This document shows, in pieces, positions 57,401 through 64,000 of a stretch of DNA of 64,000 bases (the first letter of the stretch is position 1; each line of letters starts with the position of its first letter). The stretch comes from Mannheimia pernigra (lineage in GTDB: Bacteria; Pseudomonadota; Gammaproteobacteria; Enterobacterales; Pasteurellaceae), in the NCBI RefSeq assembly GCF_013377995.1, contig NZ_CP055305.1, forward strand, positions 1,860,001-1,924,000, given 5' to 3'. A program made the position numbers and the translations under genes. The notes under the pieces were generated by a model that had not been told where the DNA came from, ran no database searches, and saw nothing but the letters and a program-made list of their open reading frames with translations.

Positions 57401-57946
57401 ACATTCTGTTATCCCTTTCGGATAAAATTGCTCTCGCCACACCTCTTCGCTTAATTTTTTAAGTAAATCCCGTTGATTTGGCTGTAAATCTAAATCAAAC
57501 CTTACGCCAGATTCAAACGCAAATTGCACTAACATTTTTTGACAAAACCCGTGAATGGTGAACACGCTAGCAATATCAATTTCTCGTTCAGCAATGCTTA
57601 AACGCAATAATGCCTCGTGAATATCATTCATTTGCGAATAAAGTTGAACTAAAAATTCAAGATTATTGGCATAAGGCTTACCGTCAATACTTTCCCCATT
57701 AACTTTATCTCTTAAAAATTCGGCACATTGCTGAATATTTTTGCGAATACGGTTTTTCAGCTCTTCCGTTGCCGCTTTCGTATAAGTGACGACTAAAATC
57801 TGCTCAACCGTAAGTGGCATACACCCCACGCCCAACAATAAACGCAGATAGATATTCGCAATAGTGAAAGTTTTGCCCGTGCCTGCAGAGGCTTCAATTA
57901 GCACAGATTGATTAAGTGGTAATTCAATAGGATTTAAGTTTTGCAT
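54422..57946 (-). CDS. recB: Exodeoxyribonuclease V beta subunit RecB
   Basis: A 1174-residue UvrD-type 3'-5' helicase and nuclease of RecBCD, which processes double-strand breaks. Walker A is IEASAGTGKTFTIANIYLRLL; helicase motifs include MIDEFQDTDLIQYEIF, GDPKQSIYKFRGADIFTY, TIHGSKGLQYPIVWLP and RLFYVALTRAE. The C-terminal nuclease has FVDCIVQINGKFYLIDYKSNFLG (catalytic D...DYK). Length matches E. coli RecB (1180). recC and recD are not adjacent within the visible flanks. Confidence 0.97.
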   Translation of the reverse strand: MQNLNPIELPLNQSVLIEASAGTGKTFTIANIYLRLLLGVGCMPLTVEQILVVTYTKAATEELKNRIRKNIQQCAEFLRDKVNGESIDGKPYANNLEFLVQLYSQMNDIHEALLRLSIAEREIDIASVFTIHGFCQKMLVQFAFESGVRFDLDLQPNQRDLLKKLSEEVWREQFYPKGITECEIISTELATPENALNAVRNYLASELPEPKAFLNQDFSEYLVKYKQFIDEVKKEWIKNGKELATLIREDLAAKKSLHGNKYRANKFEDIVTEMNVWVNTASLVLPKEFHRLTENMIVASTKDKCEPINSPQLARNQAFLTAYKEQFENSLKAILLYQFLIGLKTKLADYKQSHPERGFDDLLVMLNQALKNPQTGKALAQKIRSIYPFAMIDEFQDTDLIQYEIFSQIFMAEQSDNGFIMIGDPKQSIYKFRGADIFTYLRAAKQADEQFTLGKNWRSLPEVVQAVNNLFHFANSEKSPFLYEDIGFYPVQADSRKGKLISEQGHFVCYTSDKTNQDDVAEICAYQIHQQLNAMRAGKLGIEKSGEFNPFEPKDIAILVRKGSEAKRIKKALTRRNIKSVYLAESASVFASEIASELCWLLQAGLNPYHYKALLSALGSTLWGLSAAEIYRYKENEMLWDLKVNQFVEYSRIWKEQGILPMLHKIYLEQGIIERLKGLANADRLITDLLHLTEILQEMSQAFESEAELVRWYEKQISSPDFNDEQPLRLESEEELIKIVTIHGSKGLQYPIVWLPFAAEKSENDTKANLGLYRNAQGELDWYLGEEEVKAQIQNEAYAEDLRLFYVALTRAESQINLVLPKMISLWSPLHYLLAEGQLPKDKVSVAGYFEQKQISAKIVEVAEHLPFSRWESDKTEEDYQAKTFSGNIRVVGQITSFTSLYAQHERFSEGKADRVVDLAQDRDVHIETIEPDYAIETDAFSPYQFPHGIRVGTVLHSFFEHCRFGEQIDKERVAKVCEQLGLSEEWREPTLLWFDRIFSTPLAEANFCLKEIDETKRLNEWQFYLRLKNNKALHQLNALLKQYSPLAKTLPELQLPQLEGFVRGFVDCIVQINGKFYLIDYKSNFLGYLPQNYSTESIQREMGRQRYDLQYLLYTLAIHRYLLSRLGESYDYDRDFGGVAYLFLRAMNGESGNGVYFDKPNKKLIEEMDLLFG

Positions 57947-58084
57947 AACTGGTTAATCAACAAAAAGAATGGAAAGATTTTATCGACAAATAAAGAAAAT
58001 AACTAGCACTGAATACTCAAGAAATTTCAGTCGGATACTGAAGTAAAACACCCATATTTTTTTCATTTCTATCATTCTTCATTT

Positions 58085-58108
58085 ATTTTGTGATCAAGAT
58101 CACAAATT
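58085..58108. promoter_or_regulatory. Near-perfect CRP site
   Basis: TGTGA-TCAAGA-TCACA (58089-58104), flanked by A/T, matches the CRP consensus TGTGA-N6-TCACA exactly. It sits in the 525-bp space between divergent recB (about 145 bp from its ATG) and the porin gene (about 370 bp from its ATG). Confidence 0.85.
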
Positions 58109-58343
58109 TGAACAAAATTTTGAATTTTTTGCTTTTTTATAAATACATAAAATCTGACTTTATCTAATTTCAAAAAATATGCTTAAAAATCAAAAAGTTA
58201 CATATTTTCTTTGAAATTTCACTCCAAAAGAATTATTAAAAATGTGATCTACGCCTCATTTTTAAGTCAGCCCTATTTTTATAAAAAGTTCATAACTTAT
58301 TGATTTTAAAATGATTATAAAAAATCGCTTAAATTTAGAGTAT

Positions 58344-58372
58344 TTGACGAAAAAATTTTATTTAGGTAAATT
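58344..58372 (+). promoter_or_regulatory. Candidate promoter of the porin gene
   Basis: TTGACG (58344-58349), 17-bp spacer, TAAATT (58367-58372). It would give a 5' leader of about 90 nt before ATG 58472. The rest of the 57947-58471 space is A+T-rich and holds no open frame of note. Confidence 0.5.
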
Positions 58373-58471
58373 TCACCACGACAAAAAACACGTTGTTTAA
58401 ATAAATTTTCAGTTCTTATTGGCTGGGTAACTAGCTTGTTAAAAACACTAACTACTATAAGGGAAAACATT

Positions 58472-59563
58472 ATGAAAAAAACACTTCTTGCATTAGCAGT
58501 TGCGGCAATGGCTGCAAGTGGGGCAAACGCAAACGTTATCTATCAAAAAGACGGTACTAAAGTTGATGTGGACGGTCGTGTTGCATTAGAAATTCAAAAA
58601 TTTGACAATAAACGTACAGATGTAATTGATAACGGCTCACGCCTTCGCTTCCGTGCGTTCCAAGAGCTTAATAATGGTTATGAAGCGTTAGCTGTTGCTG
58701 AATTACGCTTTTCTAATAAAGATGGTTTTGGTAACGACATTCGTGCACACCGTTTATTTGCTGGAGTAAAACACAACGATATCGGTTCTTTAACCTTTGG
58801 TAAGCAATTAGTAGCAGGGGATCATATTCCTAAAGCAAACTACACAAATAATATGGGCGGAAACGTATTCTTAGACTCTCACGGTAAAGCATTACATTTT
58901 ATGTCTGCTAAATTTAATGGCGTTCGTGTAGCAGCAGACTACTATGTGGGTAACTCAAATAAACAAGAAGTAAATTCAGGCAACGGTTTCCAATTCGGTT
59001 TATTCTATGATGGTCAATTAGGCGATGCAAAAGTACGTATCGGTTCAGGCTTTGGTGAAGTAACTGCAGCTAAAGCAGGCAAAAAAAATACAGTATGTCA
59101 TGTTTACTCAACGGTAAATCCAGCTAAATGTGTTTACGAAGAAGTTACTTACGATAAATCAGAAGAATTCAAACGTAAATTTGCAGGCGTAGGTTTTGAT
59201 GTAAATTACGGCGATGTAACTTGGGGTCTTGACTGGGCGTATGCGAAATCACCAAAAGGTCAAGCAGCACAGACATTCCAAACATTTGGCGTGAAAAAAT
59301 TCGAAAAAATCAACCGCTTTGATGCAGGTGTGAAAGTTGCATTAACGCCACAAAATAACGTCTATGGTAGCGTGTTATTCGGTACTGGACAAAATGCTGG
59401 CGAACAAAAAGCGAAAAACTTAGGTTGGAGATTAGGTGCAGATCACCAATTCAACAAATTCGTTACCGTATATGTTGAGGGTGGTAAAGGTAGAACCAAA
59501 CAAGCAGGCAAAACTGTTGAGAGAAATAGCAAAGTTGCTGTTGGTACAATCATCAAATTCTAA
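58472..59563 (+). CDS. Gram-negative porin, OmpP2-like
   Basis: A 363-residue outer-membrane porin from ATG 58472 (AAGGGA upstream), with signal MKKTLLALAVAAMAASGANA. The mature N-terminus NVIYQKDGTKVDVDGRVALEIQKF and the second strand (NGSRLRFRAFQELNNGYEALAVAELRF) fit the Pasteurellaceae P2 porin family. It ends in a C-terminal Phe (GTIIKF), the BAM signal. One loop has two cysteines (VCHVYSTVNPAKC), unusual for a porin. General diffusion of small solutes is the likely role. Terminator follows. Confidence 0.9.
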   Translation: MKKTLLALAVAAMAASGANANVIYQKDGTKVDVDGRVALEIQKFDNKRTDVIDNGSRLRFRAFQELNNGYEALAVAELRFSNKDGFGNDIRAHRLFAGVKHNDIGSLTFGKQLVAGDHIPKANYTNNMGGNVFLDSHGKALHFMSAKFNGVRVAADYYVGNSNKQEVNSGNGFQFGLFYDGQLGDAKVRIGSGFGEVTAAKAGKKNTVCHVYSTVNPAKCVYEEVTYDKSEEFKRKFAGVGFDVNYGDVTWGLDWAYAKSPKGQAAQTFQTFGVKKFEKINRFDAGVKVALTPQNNVYGSVLFGTGQNAGEQKAKNLGWRLGADHQFNKFVTVYVEGGKGRTKQAGKTVERNSKVAVGTIIKF

Positions 59564-59588
59564 TCTCACCATTAATTTACCTTAGTAT

Positions 59589-59618
59589 TTTAGCCACTCG
59601 AAAGAGTGGCTTTTTTCA
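59589..59618 (+). terminator. Terminator after the porin gene
   Basis: AGCCACTC, GAAA tetraloop, GAGTGGCT, then TTTTTTC. Confidence 0.93.
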
Positions 59619-59698
59619 TTAAAGATTGGCAATTTTTAAGTACAATACATTTGCAAGATTTCCTCATAATTTGACCGCTTGCAAATTGCCTATCAAAA

Positions 59699-61090
59699 TT
59701 ACTTCACCCTTTCTAATTTCGCAATAAGCTCTTCTTCTGGTATAGATTGAATTTTTCGCATTTGCCAAAGCAATAAACCACCCGCTAAACTTAAACCAAT
59801 ACAGAATACAAGCCAGAAGCCCTGTGCTTCCATCGGTTGTACAATCCAATCCGTTCTTGCCAAAATATAGCCTAGTGGCATACTCACCGTCCAATAGCAA
59901 AAAATTGTGACATATAAAATTGGTTGAGTATGTTTATAACCACGTAAAATACCATTTGTTACCGCTTGAATCGCATCAGGAATTTGATAAATCGCGGCAA
60001 AAATCAATAAATTTGCGGTCATCGCAATGGAAACAGGGTTGCTAGTAAATGCAAGCGGAATGACATTTTTAAGTGTAATAATCATTATTGCAGCAATAAT
60101 TGCTAACATAGTTGCAGTTATCAACGCGTGATAACTGAGCATTTTTGCACCTTCTATATTTTTCTCCCCAAGGGTTTGCCCAATCATAATCGTAGTGGCA
60201 ATACCAAATGACATTGGAATCATAAAAAACAACGAACTGGTTTGCAGTGCCGCTTGATGGCTTGCCACAACCTGTGAGCCAAGCGGTGAGAGAAAAAGAG
60301 AGGAAGTTGAAAATAGCATCACCTCAGTAAAAATCGCAAAGGCAATCGGCAAACCTAATTTGCAAAGTTTAAGCAAAATTTGACCGCTTGGGGCTTCAAG
60401 CCATTTTTCAAATAAGCGAATATCTCTTTGTGGCGGATTAGTATAGCAATAATGTAACAACATTAAGAACATCACCCAATTCACAATCGCCGTTGCCACA
60501 CCGCAACCCACTGCGCCCATTTCTGGCAAACCAAACTTCCCAAAAATAAAAATATAGTTGAGTGGAATATTAAGTAATAGACCGAAAAACGTAATTCGCA
60601 TAGCCGGTTTAGGGTTAGATAACCCGTCGTTCATACAGCGTAAAGTTACGCTAAGTAAGGCAGGAACTACCCCAATTGCCATTAAAACTAAATATTGTTG
60701 CGATTTCACTGAAAATTCAGCTGGCGTTTTCATCAAGTCTAAAATCAAATGACTATTCAGGAAAATTGCAATCAACGGAATCGCCATTGCAAATACAATC
60801 CAATAACTTTGCCTAACTTGGTGTGCGATTAAGTGTCGGTTACCCGATCCGTTTAAATAAGAAACAGTAGGCGTAATCGCATTTAAAAGTCCTAATACAA
60901 ATAGGAAAAGCGGAAAATAGATAGAATTGCTTACAGCAATTGCAGAAACATCATCATCACTCACTAAGCCTGCCATCACAATATCAGCTAAGCCCATTCC
61001 AGAAGCGGAAAGTTGAGAAATAAAAATTGGCAATGATAATTTAAATAACTTACGGGCATTTTGTGAATATTCTTGCCATCTCAAATTCAT
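59699..61090 (-). CDS. norM: MATE family multidrug efflux pump (NorM-like)
   Basis: A 463-residue inner-membrane protein with twelve helices in two halves. MATE landmarks: LPIFISQLSASGMGLADIVMAGLVSDDDVSAIAVSNSIYFP and the repeat SHQAALQTSSLFFMIPMSFGIATTIMIGQTLG. Related Haemophilus HmrM and Vibrio NorM export cationic drugs using Na+ or H+. The start at 61090 has AGGAGG upstream. Single gene. Confidence 0.92.
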   Translation of the reverse strand: MNLRWQEYSQNARKLFKLSLPIFISQLSASGMGLADIVMAGLVSDDDVSAIAVSNSIYFPLFLFVLGLLNAITPTVSYLNGSGNRHLIAHQVRQSYWIVFAMAIPLIAIFLNSHLILDLMKTPAEFSVKSQQYLVLMAIGVVPALLSVTLRCMNDGLSNPKPAMRITFFGLLLNIPLNYIFIFGKFGLPEMGAVGCGVATAIVNWVMFLMLLHYCYTNPPQRDIRLFEKWLEAPSGQILLKLCKLGLPIAFAIFTEVMLFSTSSLFLSPLGSQVVASHQAALQTSSLFFMIPMSFGIATTIMIGQTLGEKNIEGAKMLSYHALITATMLAIIAAIMIITLKNVIPLAFTSNPVSIAMTANLLIFAAIYQIPDAIQAVTNGILRGYKHTQPILYVTIFCYWTVSMPLGYILARTDWIVQPMEAQGFWLVFCIGLSLAGGLLLWQMRKIQSIPEEELIAKLERVK

Positions 61091-61177
61091 AGTAACCTCC
61101 TAAAATCTGGTGAACTTCATTATTATTCCTTAGAAAGCGGTCGTTTTTTTCAAACGTTTTGCAACTTCAGCAACGAA

Positions 61178-61214
61178 GAAAAAGCCTCTAGAGATTGCTC
61201 ACTAGAGGCTCAAG
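61178..61214 (-). terminator. Terminator after potD
   Basis: On the minus strand GAGCCTCTAG pairs with CTAGAGGCT around an 8-10 nt loop, then TTTTTC. Confidence 0.85.
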
Positions 61215-61227
61215 AATTAATCAGCGA

Positions 61228-62319
61228 TTAATTTTTTACTGCTTTTAATTCTTGGTAGTATTTTTCATAAAGCTCTACTGCATCACCTACATCATCTTGC
61301 CATTGTGCTTTTTGTAATACCTCAGTTGTTGGGTAAATTGATGGATCTTCAGTAATTTCTTTTGGTAATACTTTCAATGCCTCAACGTTTGAAGTTGGGT
61401 ACCCGATTTCTAATGTTAATTTTTCAGCTACTTTTGCACTTAATAAGTAGTTGATTAATTTATGTGCGTTTTCTTTGTTTTTCGCATTTGCCGGAATGGC
61501 TAAAGTATCCACCCAAAGAACTGGACCTTCTTTTGGGAACACCATATCAATTGGTGCATTTTCTTTCTTAGCAATACGCACAGAACCATTCCATAACTGA
61601 CCTACAGATACTTCACCTGAAATAAATGCGTTTGCAGGGTTATCCGAGTTAAATGCCAGAATATTTGGACGAAGCTTCAATAATTCTTCATAAGCCGCTT
61701 TAATTTCTTCTGGATCAGTTGTATTAGGGCTTTTACCTAATTTTAAGAGTGCTAGATTAAATACTTCACGCGCATCATCTAATAATTGGATTTTATTCGC
61801 AAACTCAGGTTTCCATAAATCTCCCCAAGAAGTGAAAGTATCGCCTTTATAATCAGCTGTGCTAAATGCAATACCTGGTGCACCTAATAGTTGAGGTAGT
61901 GAATATTTATTACCTTGATCGTAAGGTTTATTTAACCAATCTTGGTTTAATTCTTTAATGACAGGAAGTTGAGCATGGTCTAACTCCGCTAACATCCCTT
62001 CACGAGCCATTTTAGAAACAAAGTAGTTAGTTGGTGCAATAACATCATAACCACCATCTTTACCTTGTAATTTTAATTTAGCATACATTGTTTCATTAGA
62101 TTCAAGACTTGAAACTTCTACTTTAATGCCCGTTTCTTTGGTAAATTCATCTAACAAGCCTTCAGGCACATATTCAGTCCAAGTATAAAGATGAACTGTC
62201 TGATTTGTTGCTTGAGGTTTTGCTTCTGCCGCAGTTTTATCTTCTGCTTTTTCTTCATTACACGCTGTTAATGCAACTGTTGCTAAACCCGCTGCGAATA
62301 AACCCGCTAATTTTTTCAT
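61228..62319 (-). CDS. potD: Spermidine/putrescine-binding protein PotD (lipoprotein form)
   Basis: A 363-residue polyamine-binding protein of an ABC importer. Unlike E. coli PotD it carries a lipobox (VALTAC, Cys20), so it is tethered. Binding-protein features: VHLYTWTEYVPEGLLDEFTKETGIKV, YDVIAPTNYFVSKMAREGML, SDNPANAFISGEVSVGQLWNGS and WVDTLAIP. No potABC genes are next to it, so it is an orphan copy or served by a distant permease. Divergent from grpE. Confidence 0.92.
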   Translation of the reverse strand: MKKLAGLFAAGLATVALTACNEEKAEDKTAAEAKPQATNQTVHLYTWTEYVPEGLLDEFTKETGIKVEVSSLESNETMYAKLKLQGKDGGYDVIAPTNYFVSKMAREGMLAELDHAQLPVIKELNQDWLNKPYDQGNKYSLPQLLGAPGIAFSTADYKGDTFTSWGDLWKPEFANKIQLLDDAREVFNLALLKLGKSPNTTDPEEIKAAYEELLKLRPNILAFNSDNPANAFISGEVSVGQLWNGSVRIAKKENAPIDMVFPKEGPVLWVDTLAIPANAKNKENAHKLINYLLSAKVAEKLTLEIGYPTSNVEALKVLPKEITEDPSIYPTTEVLQKAQWQDDVGDAVELYEKYYQELKAVKN

Positions 62320-62473
62320 TTAAGTTTTCTCCGTTAAGTTAAAGAAAAGTGATTAAAAAATATAGCCTTGCCTAAGGGCGTAAAAGACTAGGGGATTTTA
62401 AGCTACCCCCTAGATTTTGCAAGCCTTTTCTGACTAAAAGCAGAATATTTTAGCAAAAAAACTGTATGATGAG

Positions 62474-62500
62474 CTTGAAATCCCTTAATTTATCTTTATA
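62474..62500 (+). promoter_or_regulatory. Possible heat-shock (sigma-32) promoter of grpE
   Basis: CTTGAAA (62474-62480) matches the sigma-32 -35 core. The best -10 at 13 bp spacing, CTTTATAT, matches CCCCATAT only partly, so this is tentative. grpE is a classic heat-shock gene. Confidence 0.35.
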
Positions 62501-62546
62501 TTAAATAGCGTTTATAATTTCTAAAATAGGCTTTAAGAGGATTAAA

Positions 62547-63140
62547 ATGACTACACAAAACGAAAATTTACACACAGACGTAACGGAAGAACTGCAACCT
62601 GAAGTTGTAAATGAAGAAACTCAACAAGAAGAACAAACTAAACAACAAGCCGATCCATTAGCACTCGCTCAAGCTCGAGTTGCTGAATTAGAAGCTTATA
62701 TTGCAGATGCCGATAAACGTGAGCAAGATATTCAATTACGTGCACAAGCAGAAATCCAAAATATCCGCCGCCGTACAGAACAAGATGTAGAAAAAGCACA
62801 TAAATTCGCGTTGGAAAAATTCTCTAAAGAATTATTAAACGTAGTTGATAACCTAGAGCGTGGTTTAGATGCTTTAGATAAAGCCGTTACTGATGAAACA
62901 ACTCAAGCATTAGTTGATGGTGTTGAAATGACTCATAAAGAATTTGTTAATACCTTAGCTAAATTTGGCGTTGTCGCGATTGGCGAAATAGGCGAAGCAT
63001 TTAACCCAGAATTGCACGAAGCAATTTCAATGCAACCAGCTGAAGGGATTGAATCTAATCATATTAGCTCCGTACTACAAAAAGGTTACACGCTACACGG
63101 TCGTGTCATTCGTCCTGCGATGGTAATGGTGGCGAACTAA
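62547..63140 (+). CDS. grpE: Nucleotide exchange factor GrpE
   Basis: A 197-residue cochaperone that releases ADP from DnaK. Acidic N-terminus, long coiled coil ([68 protein letters not shown]), and the C-terminal beta domain [25 protein letters not shown]...[21 protein letters not shown]. Length matches E. coli GrpE (197). Ribosome site AAGAGGA. Confidence 0.97.
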   Translation: MTTQNENLHTDVTEELQPEVVNEETQQEEQTKQQADPLALAQARVAELEAYIADADKREQDIQLRAQAEIQNIRRRTEQDVEKAHKFALEKFSKELLNVVDNLERGLDALDKAVTDETTQALVDGVEMTHKEFVNTLAKFGVVAIGEIGEAFNPELHEAISMQPAEGIESNHISSVLQKGYTLHGRVIRPAMVMVAN

Positions 63141-63167
63141 CTTCAAATTTAGGAAGAAGATCACAAA

Positions 63168-63296
63168 ATGAGTCTACGATTTGATAAATTGTGTTTGACA
63201 AAAGCTCCGAAAAAAGTCAATCAATCGCCTAAAATCGTAGGCTTGATGGTAGCAAATGTTGGCTTAATAATGACGTTAATGAGATTTATCAACTAA
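63168..63296 (+). CDS. Small single-helix protein of unknown function
   Basis: A 42-codon frame from ATG 63168 with AGGAAG upstream, 27 bp after grpE: a basic N-terminus (MSLRFDKLCLTKAPKKVNQSPK) and one hydrophobic helix (IVGLMVANVGLIMTLMRFI). It is followed by a terminator, as a last operon gene would be. Not recognised; could be a real small membrane protein. Confidence 0.5.
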   Translation: MSLRFDKLCLTKAPKKVNQSPKIVGLMVANVGLIMTLMRFIN

Positions 63297-63314
63297 TCCT
63301 TAATCCCTTTAATA

Positions 63315-63347
63315 TTCCCTTACTTCTCAGAAGTAAGGGTTTTTACA
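63315..63347 (+). terminator. Terminator of the grpE unit
   Basis: CCCTTACTTC, TCA, GAAGTAAGGG then TTTTT: perfect 10-bp stem. Confidence 0.92.
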
Positions 63348-63360
63348 TTTTTTAATTACG

Positions 63361-63813
63361 ATGTCTTTACAAATAAACTCCGTTGCATTACTGCTTGTGA
63401 TGCTAATTGTGCTAGGTCTAATTAGCCAAAACAGTGCGGTAACGATTTCCGCTGCTGTATTGCTGATTATGCAACAAACTTTACTTTCTAAATATATTCC
63501 CTTTGTCGATCAATATGGCTTAAAAATTGGGATCATTATTCTGACAATTGGCGTACTTAGCCCATTGGTTTCAGGGCGAATAATCCTCCCCAATCTAGCC
63601 GAATTACTGAACTGGAAAATGATCTTCTCAATTGTAGCTGGTATTGTCGTTGCTTGGCTTGGTGGACGGGGCGTCAATTTAATGGGCAATCAGCCAGTAT
63701 TAGTCACCGGATTATTAATTGGCACAGTTATTGGTGTTGCTCTGTTTAAAGGTGTGCCAGTAGGGCCTCTGATTGCCGCAGGCATTTTGTCGTTAGTGAT
63801 AGGAAAAGCGTAA
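63361..63813 (+). CDS. yeaL: DUF441 (UPF0756) membrane protein
   Basis: A 150-residue membrane protein with four hydrophobic helices matching the DUF441 family (E. coli YeaL): [47 protein letters not shown] and [44 protein letters not shown]. Function unknown. It starts right after the grpE terminator and overlaps the next gene as TAATG. Confidence 0.92.
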   Translation: MSLQINSVALLLVMLIVLGLISQNSAVTISAAVLLIMQQTLLSKYIPFVDQYGLKIGIIILTIGVLSPLVSGRIILPNLAELLNWKMIFSIVAGIVVAWLGGRGVNLMGNQPVLVTGLLIGTVIGVALFKGVPVGPLIAAGILSLVIGKA

Positions 63814-64000
63814 TGAAAGAAAAATTACCCAAAAACACACATAAACAACCGCTTATAAAATTAGAAAATATCACAACAACCGATTTTAGACGTCTGCTTA
63901 GTCGGTTAAAAGGTGCTGAAAATATTAAAAAAGAAGCACACAAGCGGTCTGTTTTAGATGAAATATTGCAAGATTTAAATGCCTGTCAAGCTCGCTTTCT
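63813..64000 (+). CDS. hrpA: Probable ATP-dependent RNA helicase HrpA (5' part only)
   Basis: The first 62 codons of a gene running off the window. The sequence (FRRLLSRLKGAENIKKEAHKRSVLDEILQDL) resembles the N-terminal region of HrpA that precedes its DEAH helicase core (RLRFSRRLHGVKKVKNPDAQQAIFQEM in E. coli). No helicase motif is reached, so the call is tentative. An uptake core (ACAAGCGGT) lies inside the coding region at about 63940. Confidence 0.5.
   Translation, partial: MKEKLPKNTHKQPLIKLENITTTDFRRLLSRLKGAENIKKEAHKRSVLDEILQDLNACQARF

Overview
The window is a 64 kb piece of a Pasteurellaceae chromosome. The evidence is gene order (secM-secA-mutT, plsB/lexA, mutH-ygdQ, infC-rpmI-rplT, rluD/bamD), an e(P4) acid phosphatase, an OmpP2-type porin, and the many copies of the DNA-uptake core ACAAGCGGT / ACCGCTTGT. 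That core is the Apl-type uptake signal (Actinobacillus pleuropneumoniae, Mannheimia, Bibersteinia, H. ducreyi clade), not the Hin-type AAGTGCGGT. The species cannot be fixed from sequence alone.

Layout. 1-11.3 kb: housekeeping genes (mutT, secA with its SecM arrest-peptide leader, a DUF721/DciA-like gene, an NlpE-like lipoprotein, tRNA-Ser(GGA), bolA, yajG, rsmE, yqgE, ruvX, tqsA, a tandem glycine riboswitch driving an AGCS amino-acid carrier, a secreted nuclease). 11.3-18.6 kb: an A+T-rich accessory island on the minus strand that looks like a microcin V-type locus. It holds three precursors with 15-residue double-glycine leaders, several tiny membrane proteins that could be immunity proteins, a JmjC/cupin hydroxylase gene plus a truncated second copy of its 5' end, and a CvaA/CvaB-like exporter. 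Many genes in it are broken by single-base indels or in-frame stops. 18.8-43.9 kb: core genes (csdA, pfkA, rluD, bamD, tsaD, cyaY, recQ, infC-rpmI-rplT, satP, plsB, lexA, mutH, nagZ, rlmC, eno, ubiH-nudJ-selD). selD is itself a selenoprotein gene with an in-frame UGA and a SECIS hairpin. 44.0-50.4 kb: a second accessory region with a 1614-residue surface or secreted protein (eight near-identical 309-bp Ig-like repeats, a lipase-like domain, Ca-binding repeats), followed by an IS1016-type remnant and a decayed zinc-ribbon IS. 50.4-64 kb: core genes again (BASS transporter, hel, pepB, greB, recB, porin, MATE pump, potD, grpE, DUF441, start of hrpA).

How it fits together. The microcin island has the parts of a peptide antibiotic system: leader-bearing precursors, candidate immunity proteins, and a C39 peptidase ABC exporter with its membrane-fusion partner. 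The unusual part is an Fe(II)/2-oxoglutarate-type JmjC oxygenase gene placed directly after each large precursor, which suggests hydroxylation of the peptide. In this strain the locus appears inactivated: a stop at codon 5 of the fusion protein, frameshifts in the oxygenase and precursor 1, and a stop in precursor 3. Visible regulation elsewhere includes a SecM stalling hairpin, a glycine riboswitch, an AUU start for IF3, LexA boxes, a sigma-E-like promoter before bamD, a near-perfect CRP palindrome between recB and the porin gene, and uptake-sequence inverted pairs serving as terminators.
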